A stretch of DNA of 64,000 nucleotides from Syntrophobacterales bacterium (GCA_023229795.1 JALNYP010000003.1:1-64000); one strand, 5' to 3'. Positions 8,598 to 17,935 are shown, numbered from the stretch's first letter. Program-made: numbers and translations. The notes: a model not told the origin generated them from the letters alone.

Positions 8598-8976
8598 GGG
8601 GTGATTCCTTATGGAAATGGTTATCTAGCCGTCTAGCCGGCGAGGGTGTTGGCTTGACCGTGAAAACCAAAATCCCCCTAAATCCCCCTTTGCCAAAGGG
8701 GGACTTCAAAACCCCTCTTTGAATAAAAGTGGGGAGGGAGAATCTTTCATCCCCGATGGGTGAGACACTTTTGGGTTGCCTGGCCGTCTCGCCGGCGAGG
8801 GCGCGTGCTTTCGCCTGCGGCTACACGTTTCAAGTCCTTCTGTCTCGAAAGTGTAGGGTGGGCATGGCCCACCATTTTTCTTGCTTGAGCCAGCGCCTGC
8901 ACAGGCTGGAAAGCCTGTGCTACCATTAGAAATGATCTCCAAGAGCCTTGGCTGATAGCTGATAGCTGAGCGCTTC
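8598..8976. other. Intergenic region filled with palindromic repeats
   Basis: No gene is supported here. The region holds one copy of the MITE-like family (8658-8764) and two relatives of the tgc/gca palindrome family: TTCGCCTGCGGCTACA near 8811-8826 and GCCTGCACAGGCTGGAAAGCC near 8893-8926. The direct repeat GCCGTCT-GCCGGCGAGGG occurs on both sides of the MITE copy. Confidence 0.55.
8658..8764 (+). repeat. MITE-like palindromic repeat, copy A
   Basis: Starts CCGTGAAAAC and carries AAATCCCCCTAAATCCCCC, CCAAAGGGGGACTT and a second hairpin, ending near CATCCCCGATGGGTGAG. It aligns along its length with copies at 24826-24927 (opposite strand) and 58347-58452. Non-coding, rich in G and C runs, able to fold into two hairpins. 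This copy is the most diverged in the second hairpin. Confidence 0.7.
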
Positions 8977-10044
8977 TTACCCCGCCGGTTTGGCCAGGAT
9001 TTCCCCTTCGGTGTGAGGTTTCAGGCGGCCGTGGCGCTCCACCCGGTCGATGATAAAATCCTGCCACTCCTGCCAACGGGCGATGGGGCTTAAAGGGGTG
9101 CGGTCGATGGGGACTTCGGCCCGGGCGCTGGCCGCATGCCCCCCGGCGGAGCCCAGCTTGCCGAAGGCCCGCAAAGCCAGGCGGCCGGCGTTCTTGCGCA
9201 GGCTGTCGTTCCTGAAAATGACCACCAGTTTGTCCTGGTAAATCCCCCCCACGATGGTCCAGGTAATTTCCCCGGCCCGCATGAAGAAATCCGCCAGGAT
9301 CACCAGAATGTCCGGGGTGTTCACCGGGCCCAGGAAGGCATAGAGGCGGGTTTGGCGGATGCGGAAGCGGTTCAGAGCCTGCTGAAAGTAGCCCAGCATG
9401 GGGATATTGAATTCGGCGAACTCCAGCCGCCGCACCAGGGGTTTCCGGGTGAAGCCGAACAGGTAATGGAAGGCCCGGACATCGGCTTCAACCGCGGCCC
9501 GCTCGAAATTGGCGGTGTCGGTCTTGATGCCGTAATACAGGGCGGTGGCCAGCTTCAGGGAAGGTTTGATCCGGGCTTCCCGCAGGTACTCGGTCATGAT
9601 GGTGGCGGTAGCGCCGTATTCGGGACGGATATCCATCAGCCGGGCTTTGGTTTCCGGCTCCAGGGGATGATGGTCGATGACCAGGTCATAGTTGAAGGCC
9701 GCCAAGGATTTATGATGGGGCGGCTGGTTGTCTACCACGGCCTTACGGTTGTAATCCCCGGGGTTGAGTTCGGCGAGGGGGGTGAGGGAAATCCCCAAGA
9801 GCTGCACCAGGCGTTCGTTTTGGGGGCGGGTGATGGGCCGGATAGGGGCGATAATGCTGCTGGTCACGTGGTGCCAGAGAAGGCGTTTCAAGGCCAGGGC
9901 GCTGGCAATGGAGTCAGGATCGGGATCGATCAGGATCAGCAGCCGGTCCTCGTGGGAAAAAAGCTGGTGGAGTCGTGGTATGACATTGTGCATAACTGGC
10001 GCATCCCCTGATCGCATTCTACCCAAGAAGTGGTTCGGAAGCAA
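8977..10044 (-). CDS. DHH-family phosphoesterase
   Basis: A protein of up to 355 residues with the DHH superfamily pattern: LIDPDPDSIASALAL, a DNQPPHH motif, the signature VIDHHPL and a C-terminal DHHA1 motif GSAGGHAASA. Such enzymes (NrnA/RecJ-like) hydrolyse short oligonucleotides, pAp or cyclic dinucleotides with Mn2+. The first Asp block reads DPDPDS where DADAxx is common. The true start may be Met18 (9993), which follows AGGGGAT, rather than the first ATG at 10044. Alone on its strand between repeats and meaB. The exact substrate is unknown. Confidence 0.8.
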   Translation of the reverse strand: MLPNHFLGRMRSGDAPVMHNVIPRLHQLFSHEDRLLILIDPDPDSIASALALKRLLWHHVTSSIIAPIRPITRPQNERLVQLLGISLTPLAELNPGDYNRKAVVDNQPPHHKSLAAFNYDLVIDHHPLEPETKARLMDIRPEYGATATIMTEYLREARIKPSLKLATALYYGIKTDTANFERAAVEADVRAFHYLFGFTRKPLVRRLEFAEFNIPMLGYFQQALNRFRIRQTRLYAFLGPVNTPDILVILADFFMRAGEITWTIVGGIYQDKLVVIFRNDSLRKNAGRLALRAFGKLGSAGGHAASARAEVPIDRTPLSPIARWQEWQDFIIDRVERHGRLKPHTEGEILAKPAG

Positions 10045-10291
10045 ATTGGTAACGGGTTTTCCCGGAAAAAACCGAATACCGCTGCTTCCGGCCGCGCCTA
10101 TCCCTGATGCCAGCGCTTTTCCTTTGCCTTGCCGGGGTCTTAAATTATACAGTAAGAAGTCATTGGCAGGAGGCAGGGGCGCCGGCCGAGGTCGGACTCA
10201 TGGCATCCTTGCGGCCGCGGCCATTATGAGAAGACTCAAGGGAAGCATCGGCCCGCCTTAAGGCGCCCGATTTCACTGGACTGGAGGCATA

Positions 10292-11272
10292 ATGAACCAT
10301 ACCCAGGAGGTGGTTTCGCTCATCCTGGCGGGTGACGTGCGGACTGCCGCCCGTCTCATGCGGGATCTGGATGACGGAGCAGCGGGGGCGAGGGAGATTC
10401 TTAAAGAGATTTACCGCCATAGCGGCCGGGCCCACATCATCGGCATCACCGGCTCACCCGGGGTGGGCAAGAGCACCCTCACCGACCGCCTTATCCAATA
10501 TCTCCGCCAGGAGGGCAAGACCGTGGGGGTGGTGTGCGTGGATCCCACCAGTCCCTTTTCCGGGGGGGCCATCCTGGGGGACCGCATCCGCATGCAGCGC
10601 CATGCCCTGGATGAGGGCGTCTTCATCCGCTCCCTGGCCACCCGGGGCCATTTCGGCGGCCTCACGGCCTCGGCCCGGGCGGTGATCACCGTCCTCGACG
10701 CCATGGGCAAGGATTATATCCTGGTGGAGACCGTGGGGGTGGGCCAGGACGAAGTGGAGATCGCCGCCACCGCCTATACCACCCTGGTGGTAACGGTTCC
10801 CGGCATGGGTGACGACATCCAGGCCATCAAGGCCGGCATTCTGGAGGTGGCCGACATCCTGGTGGTCAACAAGGCCGACCGGGACGGGGCCTCCCGCACC
10901 TATCAGGAACTGATGCAGATGCTGGAATTGCGGACCTTGCGGAAGGACAGGTCCTGGAAGCCGCCGGTGCTCATGACCCAGGCCAAGGATCACCTGGGCA
11001 TCGAGGAGTTGATGGCCGCGGTCAAGGAGCACCGGGAGTTTCTGGCGCAGGATGGGGGGCAGGCCTTGCAGAGGGCCCGCGCCTCCCGGGTGCGTCAGGA
11101 GTTTCTGGAACTCCTCAAGGAGGGGATCTTCCGGCACCTGCTGGCCCAAATGGCCGCAGACGGCCGCCTGGAGCGGATCATCGATGATATCCTGGCCAAG
11201 CGCAGCGACCCCTATTCGGCCAGCGAGGACCTGGTGCTGTCAATACTGGGCCCGGTGGAGCCCAGCGCCTAA
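10292..11272 (+). CDS. meaB: MeaB/ArgK-type GTPase, methylmalonyl-CoA mutase chaperone
   Basis: 326 residues of the G3E family. Walker A is GSPGVGKSTL, followed by the characteristic DPTSPFSGGAILGDRIRM, a switch region VETVGVGQDE and the guanine motif NKAD. MeaB loads and protects the adenosylcobalamin cofactor of methylmalonyl-CoA mutase, which works in propionate metabolism. The mutase subunits are not in this window. A GGAGGC sits 8-9 bases before the ATG. Confidence 0.92.
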   Translation: MNHTQEVVSLILAGDVRTAARLMRDLDDGAAGAREILKEIYRHSGRAHIIGITGSPGVGKSTLTDRLIQYLRQEGKTVGVVCVDPTSPFSGGAILGDRIRMQRHALDEGVFIRSLATRGHFGGLTASARAVITVLDAMGKDYILVETVGVGQDEVEIAATAYTTLVVTVPGMGDDIQAIKAGILEVADILVVNKADRDGASRTYQELMQMLELRTLRKDRSWKPPVLMTQAKDHLGIEELMAAVKEHREFLAQDGGQALQRARASRVRQEFLELLKEGIFRHLLAQMAADGRLERIIDDILAKRSDPYSASEDLVLSILGPVEPSA

Positions 11273-11410
11273 CTTTTTTTATGGGTTGTCTTCGCAAAAG
11301 ACCCCAACATCACCCCAGAGATCCTGGCGGAGCGGTGAGCAGCCAGGATCTCCGGGCTGATTAAGCCCCCATGTTAACCTCAGGCTCAATACCCTTAGCG
11401 GGGCAAGTCA

Positions 11411-11566
11411 TTAGGGCAAGAGCAATTCCCAGTAAATCCCCAGGATAGCCGGCGATAGCACCAGCAAGCCCAGGACAAAAGCCAGGATCAGTTTCGCCTT
11501 GGGAGACCATTGCGTCTTTTCTCCCTTCATCCATGCCGTGCCCTCAAGGTACTTGCTGTGAGACAT
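11411..11566 (-). CDS. Small single-span membrane protein
   Basis: 51 residues from ATG 11566, chosen over upstream in-frame codons because GGGAGGAT lies just 5' of it. The N-terminal half is hydrophilic (MSHSKYLEGTAWMKGEKTQ) and the C-terminal half is one transmembrane segment of Leu, Val and Ile ending in WELLLP. I recognise no family. It stands alone with a good ribosome site, which is the main reason to believe it. Confidence 0.55.
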   Translation of the reverse strand: MSHSKYLEGTAWMKGEKTQWSPKAKLILAFVLGLLVLSPAILGIYWELLLP

Positions 11567-12048
11567 GGTATCCTCCCTGAAAATCTTTGGCATAACCGTT
11601 TCAGTGTGGTTTTTGGCCCCGAAAGCCCAGGGCTTTGGCGAGAAGCCGGGATACCGCGTGTGGGCCGGGTAAGAAGGGAGCAGCGACTCTGCAGGGGAGG
11701 CAAGTGAAATCAACTACTGAGGAGGCGATATAGAACTGCCCAGCTTCAAACTTCGGACCCGATTAACTAAGGACCGGGATATAAAAATTTAATTCCACCC
11801 CCTCTTTAATGTATTTAACCAATATATATAGTTTTAATATAATATAAAAAAATAGGAAAGCAAGGGAAATTAAAAAAAATATTAGGCCCTGACGAGGGCC
11901 GGGGCCACCACAGGCTTCGATTGGATTATTAATTGTCTATAGACTGCAGCTCGGTATGAAAGGTTCCGGGCAACAGGCTTTTCCCAGCAGAAAGGGGACC
12001 CCCGGCTGGACCGGGAGTCCCCTCAGTTGTTTCTCAACCGGCCAGTAA
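11567..12048. other. Intergenic region with AT-rich core
   Basis: About 480 bases without a supported gene. 11780-11885 is strikingly AT-rich (for example ATATATATAG and TAATATAATATAAAA). A strong hairpin at 11994-12024 closes the transcript of the SH3 lipoprotein gene. Confidence 0.5.
11994..12024 (-). terminator. Hairpin downstream of the SH3 lipoprotein gene
   Basis: GGGGACTCCCGG and CCGGGGGTCCCC form a near-perfect stem on the minus strand, 25 bases past the stop codon, followed by CTTTC. The U-tract is poor, so intrinsic termination is only probable. Confidence 0.5.
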
Positions 12049-12837
12049 TTACATGGCCCTGGGTTGGCTCGGGGTTTTAGGGGTTTCCTGCTGCGGTGCG
12101 CTCTTTTTGTGATGCGAGGGCGCCGAACGCGGATAGCTTACCGGGAAGGATTCCAGATAGCGGCCGTAAGCCCAGCCGATGGTGTTGGTGCGCATATCCC
12201 GGACTTGCAGCCAGCCGCCGCTACCGGAGCCCAACACCTCCACCTGCTGGTTGAGACTCAGGGTGGTCAGGATGCGGTTGCTGGTGCTGGGACCCGACCG
12301 CAGGGCCAGGCTGCTGACGTTCACATAATTATATGGCGGTCCCGGGCGGGTGGATAAGGCCGCGGCGGGAATCCAGCCCGAGGTGCCGGTCCGGAAAGAC
12401 CTGACCCGCCACCAGCCGCGATAATCCTGGTCGATTTTATCCACCCGGTCGCCCCGGTGGAGCAGCTCGACGGCCCGGCAGTTGTAGTCGGCGCAATCGC
12501 GCATATACACGCTGGTCAAAGCTACGTAGAAACTCGCCGGCACCGGCGTATAGCTCAGCAGATCATTGGAGATCCAGCCGATGGCGCCGGTGCGGTCCAA
12601 CTGCACCCGGGCCCAGCCGTAATCGTTGCGGTCCAGGACGACCACCCGGTCGCCGCTATAGACTGCGGTGACTATGCCGCATTCGTATCCCGGGCAATCC
12701 CGCAGATAGGTGGTGGTGGGCATCACGTAATTATACGTGGGCGTCACCGGGTACGTGCTGGGCTGCTGACAGGCCGAAAGCAGCGGCAGCAGCAACAGCA
12801 CCAGAAGAAGACCTTTCGCGTAATGCCGTAATGCCAT
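12049..12837 (-). CDS. Lipoprotein with three bacterial SH3 domains
   Basis: 262 residues from ATG 12837, which has AGGAGGT five bases upstream; an upstream in-frame start lacks such a site. The N-terminus MALRHYAKGLLLVLLLLPLLS ends in the lipobox LLSAC, so the mature protein is lipid-anchored. Three SH3b repeats follow (about 35-95, 100-160, 165-230), each with the pattern of an R-x-x-x or C-containing strand, GD-V, WARV/WWRV/WLQV and GWI/GWA. The C-terminal tail is basic and Pro-rich. SH3b domains usually bind cell wall or peptides. It follows the zinc-ribbon gene with an 8-bp gap and is probably cotranscribed. Confidence 0.75.
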   Translation of the reverse strand: MALRHYAKGLLLVLLLLPLLSACQQPSTYPVTPTYNYVMPTTTYLRDCPGYECGIVTAVYSGDRVVVLDRNDYGWARVQLDRTGAIGWISNDLLSYTPVPASFYVALTSVYMRDCADYNCRAVELLHRGDRVDKIDQDYRGWWRVRSFRTGTSGWIPAAALSTRPGPPYNYVNVSSLALRSGPSTSNRILTTLSLNQQVEVLGSGSGGWLQVRDMRTNTIGWAYGRYLESFPVSYPRSAPSHHKKSAPQQETPKTPSQPRAM

Positions 12838-12845
12838 GAAACCTC

Positions 12846-13682
12846 CTATTGTTGAACCTCTTCCAGAGACAGGATGCGCCATTTGCCCAGTTCTTGGATA
12901 AAGCGGACCTGGAAGGTTTGGGTACTGCTGGTCAGTTCCTGGGTTTTTCGATTCCGGGTGTCAATGTACCAGGTGACCCAGGCAATGGCGTTATTGGGGT
13001 CAAGGCTCTGAATTTTGTCCACGGTAAAGACCAGATTAGTAAAGTCAAACTCTTCCCAGGCCTTCAAGGTATTGGCGCGCTTTTCGGTCAGATCCGGAAA
13101 AGTAAGGGAATAGACGCTCATGAATTGTACGATGTCCTTGTGCAACTGGGCTTCCCGCAACGTGGACAGGACGCTCTGCAACTGCTCTTTGAGCTCCGCC
13201 GGGGCGGCCGGAGCCGGGGCTGCGGGAGGACTGGGAGCCGGAGCAATGGCGGGAGCGGGCGCCGGGGCCGGGGGCGCCGGAGCCGGGGCCTCGGCTTTGG
13301 GGGTCGGCGTGGGCGCCGGCGGCGTCTCGGTGCCGCGGCTGAAGAGTAGGATCAGCAGGACGATAATGACGATCCCCGAACCCACCAGCAGGGCCACGAG
13401 CCAGGTCGGCATCCCGCGTGGGGAAGCCGGCCCGGGGCCGGGCGCGGACTCAGGAGGAAGCACTTCAGACTCCGGCTCGGGTCCCAACACCTCCACCGCG
13501 GCTTTGGCCCCTTTCAGGGGAGCATCGCATTCGTGACAAAATTCCTGGCGGGGCGAGACGCGCACGCCGCATTGGGGGCAAAAGGTGTCTCCCTGTTCCG
13601 GGTGCAGCAGAAAACTGCCGCACTGGGGGCAATAGCGCTGGCCACTTTCATACGGGGTCTGGCAGTGGGGACATTGAGGCAT
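12846..13682 (-). CDS. Zinc-ribbon membrane protein with Pro/Ala linker
   Basis: 278 residues. The N-terminus has two to three zinc ribbons (CPHCQ...CPQCG, CPQCG...CHEC), then an acidic Pro-rich stretch, one transmembrane helix (about 93-114, WLVALLVGSGIVIIVLLILL), a long Ala-Pro linker and a C-terminal domain resembling the NTF2/SnoaL fold (WEEFDFTN, WYIDTRNRK, WRILSLEEV). The layout suggests a cytoplasmic metal-binding head and a periplasmic sensor or binding domain. GGAGG precedes the start. It heads a two-gene unit with the SH3 lipoprotein. Function unknown. Confidence 0.7.
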   Translation of the reverse strand: MPQCPHCQTPYESGQRYCPQCGSFLLHPEQGDTFCPQCGVRVSPRQEFCHECDAPLKGAKAAVEVLGPEPESEVLPPESAPGPGPASPRGMPTWLVALLVGSGIVIIVLLILLFSRGTETPPAPTPTPKAEAPAPAPPAPAPAPAIAPAPSPPAAPAPAAPAELKEQLQSVLSTLREAQLHKDIVQFMSVYSLTFPDLTEKRANTLKAWEEFDFTNLVFTVDKIQSLDPNNAIAWVTWYIDTRNRKTQELTSSTQTFQVRFIQELGKWRILSLEEVQQ

Positions 13683-14143
13683 AGTGAACCTCCGGTGCGG
13701 CGAATTAAAGTGGTTGCCATGATGTATAAAATTAGCCCATGAAACCGCAAAACCATGAATATGTCAATTGATTTTTTATTCAACCACTGGGATTGAGAGC
13801 ACCGGAGTTCGGGTCTTGTTGCCCCGTGAAAAGGCAAAATCCGACTAAGCTAGAGATAAAGTTGCCTTTCACCCCGAGGGTGGGTTTGCAGGATCATTTC
13901 AATGATAAGAATTAGGCAGAATTCAGCCTTGGTCCAGGGGAGTGCCGGTCTATAAACCTGCAACGGATGATGAATCCTGACAATTTTTAAAATGATCCAT
14001 ACACCCGGGATGACAGAAAAAGCAGATGCGAAATAGCTTAAAGATCAATTTGCGGCCCCGGCCGGATGCATTTGACAGTTGAGGATATAGCCGGTTTAAT
14101 TTATAATCATGGTGCAAATATGGCGTCTTAAAGGGAAAATCTG
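13683..14143. other. Intergenic region, nothing recognised
   Basis: About 460 bases between divergently transcribed genes. Promoters for both sides must lie here, but I see no clear consensus boxes, repeats or genes. Confidence 0.4.
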
Positions 14144-16657
14144 GTGACCGCGGCCCTCGGCAAGCTCAAGAGATGGTTCACGCGCAAGCGTCCGTCCCCT
14201 GTTTCCCTGGGTCCGCCTCCCGCCCTGCTGGAACGCTACCTGCAGTACAAGCGCCTCCTGGCCGCCAACAGCGCCATCCTTACCACCGTGGCCGACCTCC
14301 AAATCAAGATGGATGAAGGGTTCCTGTTTGACATGCACTATGTCCGGCAGGCCTGTGAGCGTTTGGGTCAGGAAGTCGAAGCCCTGGTGTCAGCCTTGAA
14401 TGGCATGTCGAAGGACCGCTACGCCGCCCTGGACCGCGCCCGCGGCCGGGTAGCCGGCCTGGTGGCGGAGGAATTGTCCGGCATCAAGTTGACGCCCGCG
14501 CCCCTGGCCCTGCCTTTGGCCGACATCAAAGAAGGCCTCTTTTACGGCGGCAAGGCCGAGAAGTTGGGCGAACTCACCCGCCTGGGGCTGTCCGTGCCCG
14601 CAGGTTTCGGCATCAGCGCCTATGCCCAGAAACTTTTCTTTGAGAGCGCGGGCCTGGAAAAGTTCATTCGCCAGGCCATCGCCCATTCGCATATCCGCGA
14701 TCTGGAGAGCCTGCGGGAGGCAGGAGAAGACATCCGGGAGAAAATTTTGGGCGAGCCCCTGCCCCCGGAGCTTTCCCAGGCCATCGCCCTGCACCTGGCC
14801 GCTTTGAGTTCGGACCGGGTGGCGGTGCGCAGCTCCGGCCTCCATGAGGATGCCTTTTTCAGCTTCGCCGGCCAATTCGAAACCGTGCTCAACGTGCCCC
14901 GGGACCAGGTGGAGCAGCGCTACAAGGAGGTCATCGCTTCCCAGTTCACGCCCCGGTCCCTGTACTATTGCCACACCAGCGGCTTTTCTTACCAGGAACT
15001 GGCCATGGGGGTCCTGGTCATGGAAATGGTGCCGGCTAAAACCGCGGGGGTGCTCTATACCGACGATCCCCGGGGCGGGGAGGGCGCCATCATCAATGCG
15101 GTAAGCGGTCTGGGTTCCCTGGCGGTGGGCGGCGTGGTGGAGCCGGATATTTACCGCGTCGAAGCCGGCCGGGTAGCGGCTCAGCACGTCGGGGAAAAGA
15201 CCCACATGCACGTGGCCGCGCCGGAAGGCGGGGTCCTGGACGTGGCTACGCCCTCAGACCTCCAGGGACCCTGCCTGGGGCCGGAGCAGGTCCTGGCCCT
15301 GGTGGAACTGGGCCACCGGGTCAAGGAACACTTCGGCCCGCCCCAGGATATTGAGTGGGCCTTGACCGCCGCCGGCACGTTCTACTTGCTCCAGGCCCGG
15401 CCCTTAAGGGTGAGCCGGCAGCTCAAGGCCGACTATTTACCGCCACGGATCAAAGAGGCCGAGATCCTTCTGGGAAACAGCATCATCGCCTCCCGGGGCG
15501 CGGCCGCGGGGCCGGTTTATATTTTAGAGAATGATAACCTGGACGACATCCCCCAGGGCGCGGTGCTGGTGACTCCCCGGGCCTTGCCCGAATACGGCGT
15601 GGTGGTCGGACGGGTGGCCGCGGTGGTCTCAGAGGCCGGCAGCGCCACCAGCCATCTGGCCACCGTGCTGCGGGAGGCCAGAGTCCCGGCCCTGTTCGGG
15701 GCCAAGGGGGCCGGCAGCCGGCTCACGCCGGGCCAGGAGGTCACCGTGGACGCCTTCTACGGCAATATCTACGCCGGGCGGCTTTCGGCCTTGCTCAAAA
15801 TCCCCCGGGGGGGTGACGAGGCGGTGCGCCAGACCCGGGCCTTTAAAATGCTGGAGCGGGCCCTGAAACACATCACCCCTCTGCATCTCCTGGACCCCCG
15901 GGCCGACAACTTCCGCCCCGACGCCTGTCTCACCTATCATGATATCACCCGGTTCGCCCATGAAAAGGCCATGGAAGAGCTCTTCCAGGTGTCCTCCGGG
16001 CGGTTGTCCGAAGACGGGGCCCGGCGCCTGGTGAGCCCCATCCCCCTGGACCTGCACATCATCGACCTGGGTGGGGGCTTGAGCCCCGAGGCCGCGGACC
16101 TGGCTTTGGTGCGGCCCGAACATCTCACCTCCCGGCCCATGCTGGCCTACTGGCGGGGCGTCAGCGCGGTGGGCTGGCAGGGACCCAAGCCCGTGGACCT
16201 GGCCGGTTTCATGTCCGTGGTCATGAGCACCGCCACCGATACCAACGTCCGGGAGCGGCTCTACGAGAAGAATTTTGCCATCATTAGCCATGATTATATG
16301 AACCTGTCCAACCGCCTGGGTTTCCATTTCGCCACCATTGAGGCCTTCCTGGGGGCCCCGGAGGAAAGCTACGTCAGCTTCAACTTTTATGGCGGCGGGG
16401 CCGAGTTGCCCCGGCGCATGCGCCGGGTCCGCTTTCTCACCAGGGTCCTGGAAGACTTGGATTTCCGGGTGGAGCCCAAAGAGGATGCTATTACCGCCCG
16501 CATCGACGGTTATGACGCCGAGGCCCTGGAAGGCAAGCTGGAAGTCCTGGGCCGATTGATGATGGTTGCCAAACAACTGGATATGGTCATGCTGTCGGAA
16601 GATGCGGTGGAGCAGTATTACCAGGAATTTTCCGAAAGCCACGTCCGGGGGCGCTAA
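14144..16657 (+). CDS. PEP-synthase-like phosphotransfer protein with atypical C-terminal domain
   Basis: 837 residues from GTG 14144. About residues 125-420 match the ATP-grasp PEP/pyruvate-binding domain of pyruvate phosphate dikinase (GGKAEKLGEL, VAVRSSGLHEDAFFSFAGQF, IEWALTAAGTFYLLQARPL). About 445-550 is the swivelling phosphohistidine domain, with the catalytic His in AGSATSHLATVLREARVPAL (His504). The usual C-terminal PEP-binding TIM barrel is absent; instead there is a roughly 260-residue domain beginning LTYHDITRFAHEKAMEE. A helical N-terminal extension of about 110 residues is also unusual. A receiver-only gene follows, so the protein may take part in phosphorelay or regulated phosphorylation of an unknown acceptor. 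Confidence 0.7.
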   Translation: MTAALGKLKRWFTRKRPSPVSLGPPPALLERYLQYKRLLAANSAILTTVADLQIKMDEGFLFDMHYVRQACERLGQEVEALVSALNGMSKDRYAALDRARGRVAGLVAEELSGIKLTPAPLALPLADIKEGLFYGGKAEKLGELTRLGLSVPAGFGISAYAQKLFFESAGLEKFIRQAIAHSHIRDLESLREAGEDIREKILGEPLPPELSQAIALHLAALSSDRVAVRSSGLHEDAFFSFAGQFETVLNVPRDQVEQRYKEVIASQFTPRSLYYCHTSGFSYQELAMGVLVMEMVPAKTAGVLYTDDPRGGEGAIINAVSGLGSLAVGGVVEPDIYRVEAGRVAAQHVGEKTHMHVAAPEGGVLDVATPSDLQGPCLGPEQVLALVELGHRVKEHFGPPQDIEWALTAAGTFYLLQARPLRVSRQLKADYLPPRIKEAEILLGNSIIASRGAAAGPVYILENDNLDDIPQGAVLVTPRALPEYGVVVGRVAAVVSEAGSATSHLATVLREARVPALFGAKGAGSRLTPGQEVTVDAFYGNIYAGRLSALLKIPRGGDEAVRQTRAFKMLERALKHITPLHLLDPRADNFRPDACLTYHDITRFAHEKAMEELFQVSSGRLSEDGARRLVSPIPLDLHIIDLGGGLSPEAADLALVRPEHLTSRPMLAYWRGVSAVGWQGPKPVDLAGFMSVVMSTATDTNVRERLYEKNFAIISHDYMNLSNRLGFHFATIEAFLGAPEESYVSFNFYGGGAELPRRMRRVRFLTRVLEDLDFRVEPKEDAITARIDGYDAEALEGKLEVLGRLMMVAKQLDMVMLSEDAVEQYYQEFSESHVRGR

Positions 16658-16702
16658 AGAGAAGGCCCCGAGAGACCGCGGCGCTAATCGAGGAGGATAG
16701 AC

Positions 16703-17116
16703 ATGGGACGGATACTGGCCGTCGATGACGAACTGGATATGCTGGCCCTGCTCAAAATGATCATCGAGGGCTATTCCGACCATCAGGTCACGGTCACCAA
16801 CAATCCCCTGGAGGCCTCCGAACTGCTGGAAAAGGAAACCTTCGATCTGATTCTGACGGACCTCAAGATGCCGGGCATGGACGGCCTCGAGGTGCTGGCC
16901 CGGGCCAAGCAGCGGGACCCGGACGCCCTGGTGATGGTGATTACCGCCTATGGCTCCCTGGAGTCGGCCGAAGAGGCCACGGCCAAAGGCGCCTTTGATT
17001 TCATCACCAAACCCTTCCGCAAGGAGCAGATCCTGCTGTCCATTGACAAGGCCATGCGCTGGCGGGAGATGGTGCGGCAAAACCGAGAGATGAAACAACG
17101 CCTGGAGGGCAAATAG
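16703..17116 (+). CDS. Single-domain response regulator (receiver only)
   Basis: 137 residues: a complete CheY-like receiver with the acidic pair in VDDELDM, the phosphorylated Asp in LILTDLKMPGMDG (about Asp53), Thr in MVITAYGS and Lys in FITKPF, then a short helical tail. No output domain. GAGGAGG precedes the start. It follows the PEP-synthase-like gene by 45 bp and is followed by a tiny membrane peptide, so the three probably form one transcription unit. Confidence 0.88.
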   Translation: MGRILAVDDELDMLALLKMIIEGYSDHQVTVTNNPLEASELLEKETFDLILTDLKMPGMDGLEVLARAKQRDPDALVMVITAYGSLESAEEATAKGAFDFITKPFRKEQILLSIDKAMRWREMVRQNREMKQRLEGK

Positions 17117-17137
17117 CCCCGGGCAAGGGAGATTTTT

Positions 17138-17203
17138 ATGGAATGGGCGATATTGGTGGTAGTCATTGTGGTGTTCATGACTTTTTTCCGCGGCGGCTGC
17201 TGA
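17138..17203 (+). CDS. 21-residue membrane peptide
   Basis: ATG 17138 to TGA 17203 encodes MEWAILVVVIVVFMTFFRGG plus Cys. One short transmembrane segment ends in an Arg-Gly-Gly-Cys tail. AAGGGAG lies 7-8 bases upstream and the ORF begins 21 bases after the receiver gene, which argues for translation. Too short for family assignment; function unknown. Confidence 0.45.
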   Translation: MEWAILVVVIVVFMTFFRGGC

Positions 17204-17317
17204 GGGAAATAAGGCAGGCGGCTGGTCAAGCCGCAATCATTTAAGACAAATCGAGGGCAGTTCGCACGCTGCCTTTAAACGACAACCAACCGCTTGACCG
17301 AGAAAGGCAGGGAGAGG

Positions 17318-17935
17318 ATGACGACGCATTCGGAACCGGGACTGACCGGCAGGCAGGTGTGGCAGAAGTTGATGGATGGGAACATGAGGTTTGTGCAGGG
17401 GTATTTTCGCGGCAGGGATTTGCTGGACTTGCGGCGCTCCCTGGCCCAGGGGCAGAAGCCGGAAGCCGCAATTCTCTGCTGCTCGGATTCCCGCGTGCCC
17501 GCGGAGATCATTTTTGACCAGAGTCTGGGAGATCTCTTCGTGGTCAGGACCGCGGGCCTGGTGCTGGACCCCACCAGCATCGGCAGCCTGGAATACGCCG
17601 TAGCGCACCTCCACGTTCCCCTGCTGGTAATTAAGGGCCATGAAGGCTGCGGCGCGGTGACCGCCGCGGTGGAACACCCGGAGGCGGCGCACGACCATAT
17701 CTGCGCCATCGTGGACCAGATCGTCCCGGCCGCGGTCCAGGCCCGCCAGACCGGAAAAAACGGCCACGACCTGATCGAAGCCACCACGGATATTCATCTG
17801 AAGTCTCTCGAGGAGACTCTGTTCCGGGTCAGCCCTATCATCCGGGCCGCGGTGGACCGCGGACGCCTGGAGATCATTGTGGCCAAGTACTATTTAGACG
17901 CCGGCCAGGTTCAGCCCCTGGCCTCGACGTTCTGA
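17318..17935 (+). CDS. Beta-class carbonic anhydrase
   Basis: About 205 residues from ATG 17318 (GGGAG just upstream; an in-frame TTG at 17294 has no ribosome site). The zinc ligands are in CCSDSRVPAE (Cys, with the Asp-Arg dyad) and HEGCGAV (His and Cys), so the active site is complete. It interconverts CO2 and bicarbonate in the cytoplasm, supporting carboxylation or pH balance. Alone, downstream of the receiver unit. Confidence 0.92.
   Translation: MTTHSEPGLTGRQVWQKLMDGNMRFVQGYFRGRDLLDLRRSLAQGQKPEAAILCCSDSRVPAEIIFDQSLGDLFVVRTAGLVLDPTSIGSLEYAVAHLHVPLLVIKGHEGCGAVTAAVEHPEAAHDHICAIVDQIVPAAVQARQTGKNGHDLIEATTDIHLKSLEETLFRVSPIIRAAVDRGRLEIIVAKYYLDAGQVQPLASTF

Noticed and set aside
8706..8942. Minus-strand ORF of 78 codons
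   Set aside because: Built mostly from the palindromic repeats and low-complexity residues; no ribosome site.
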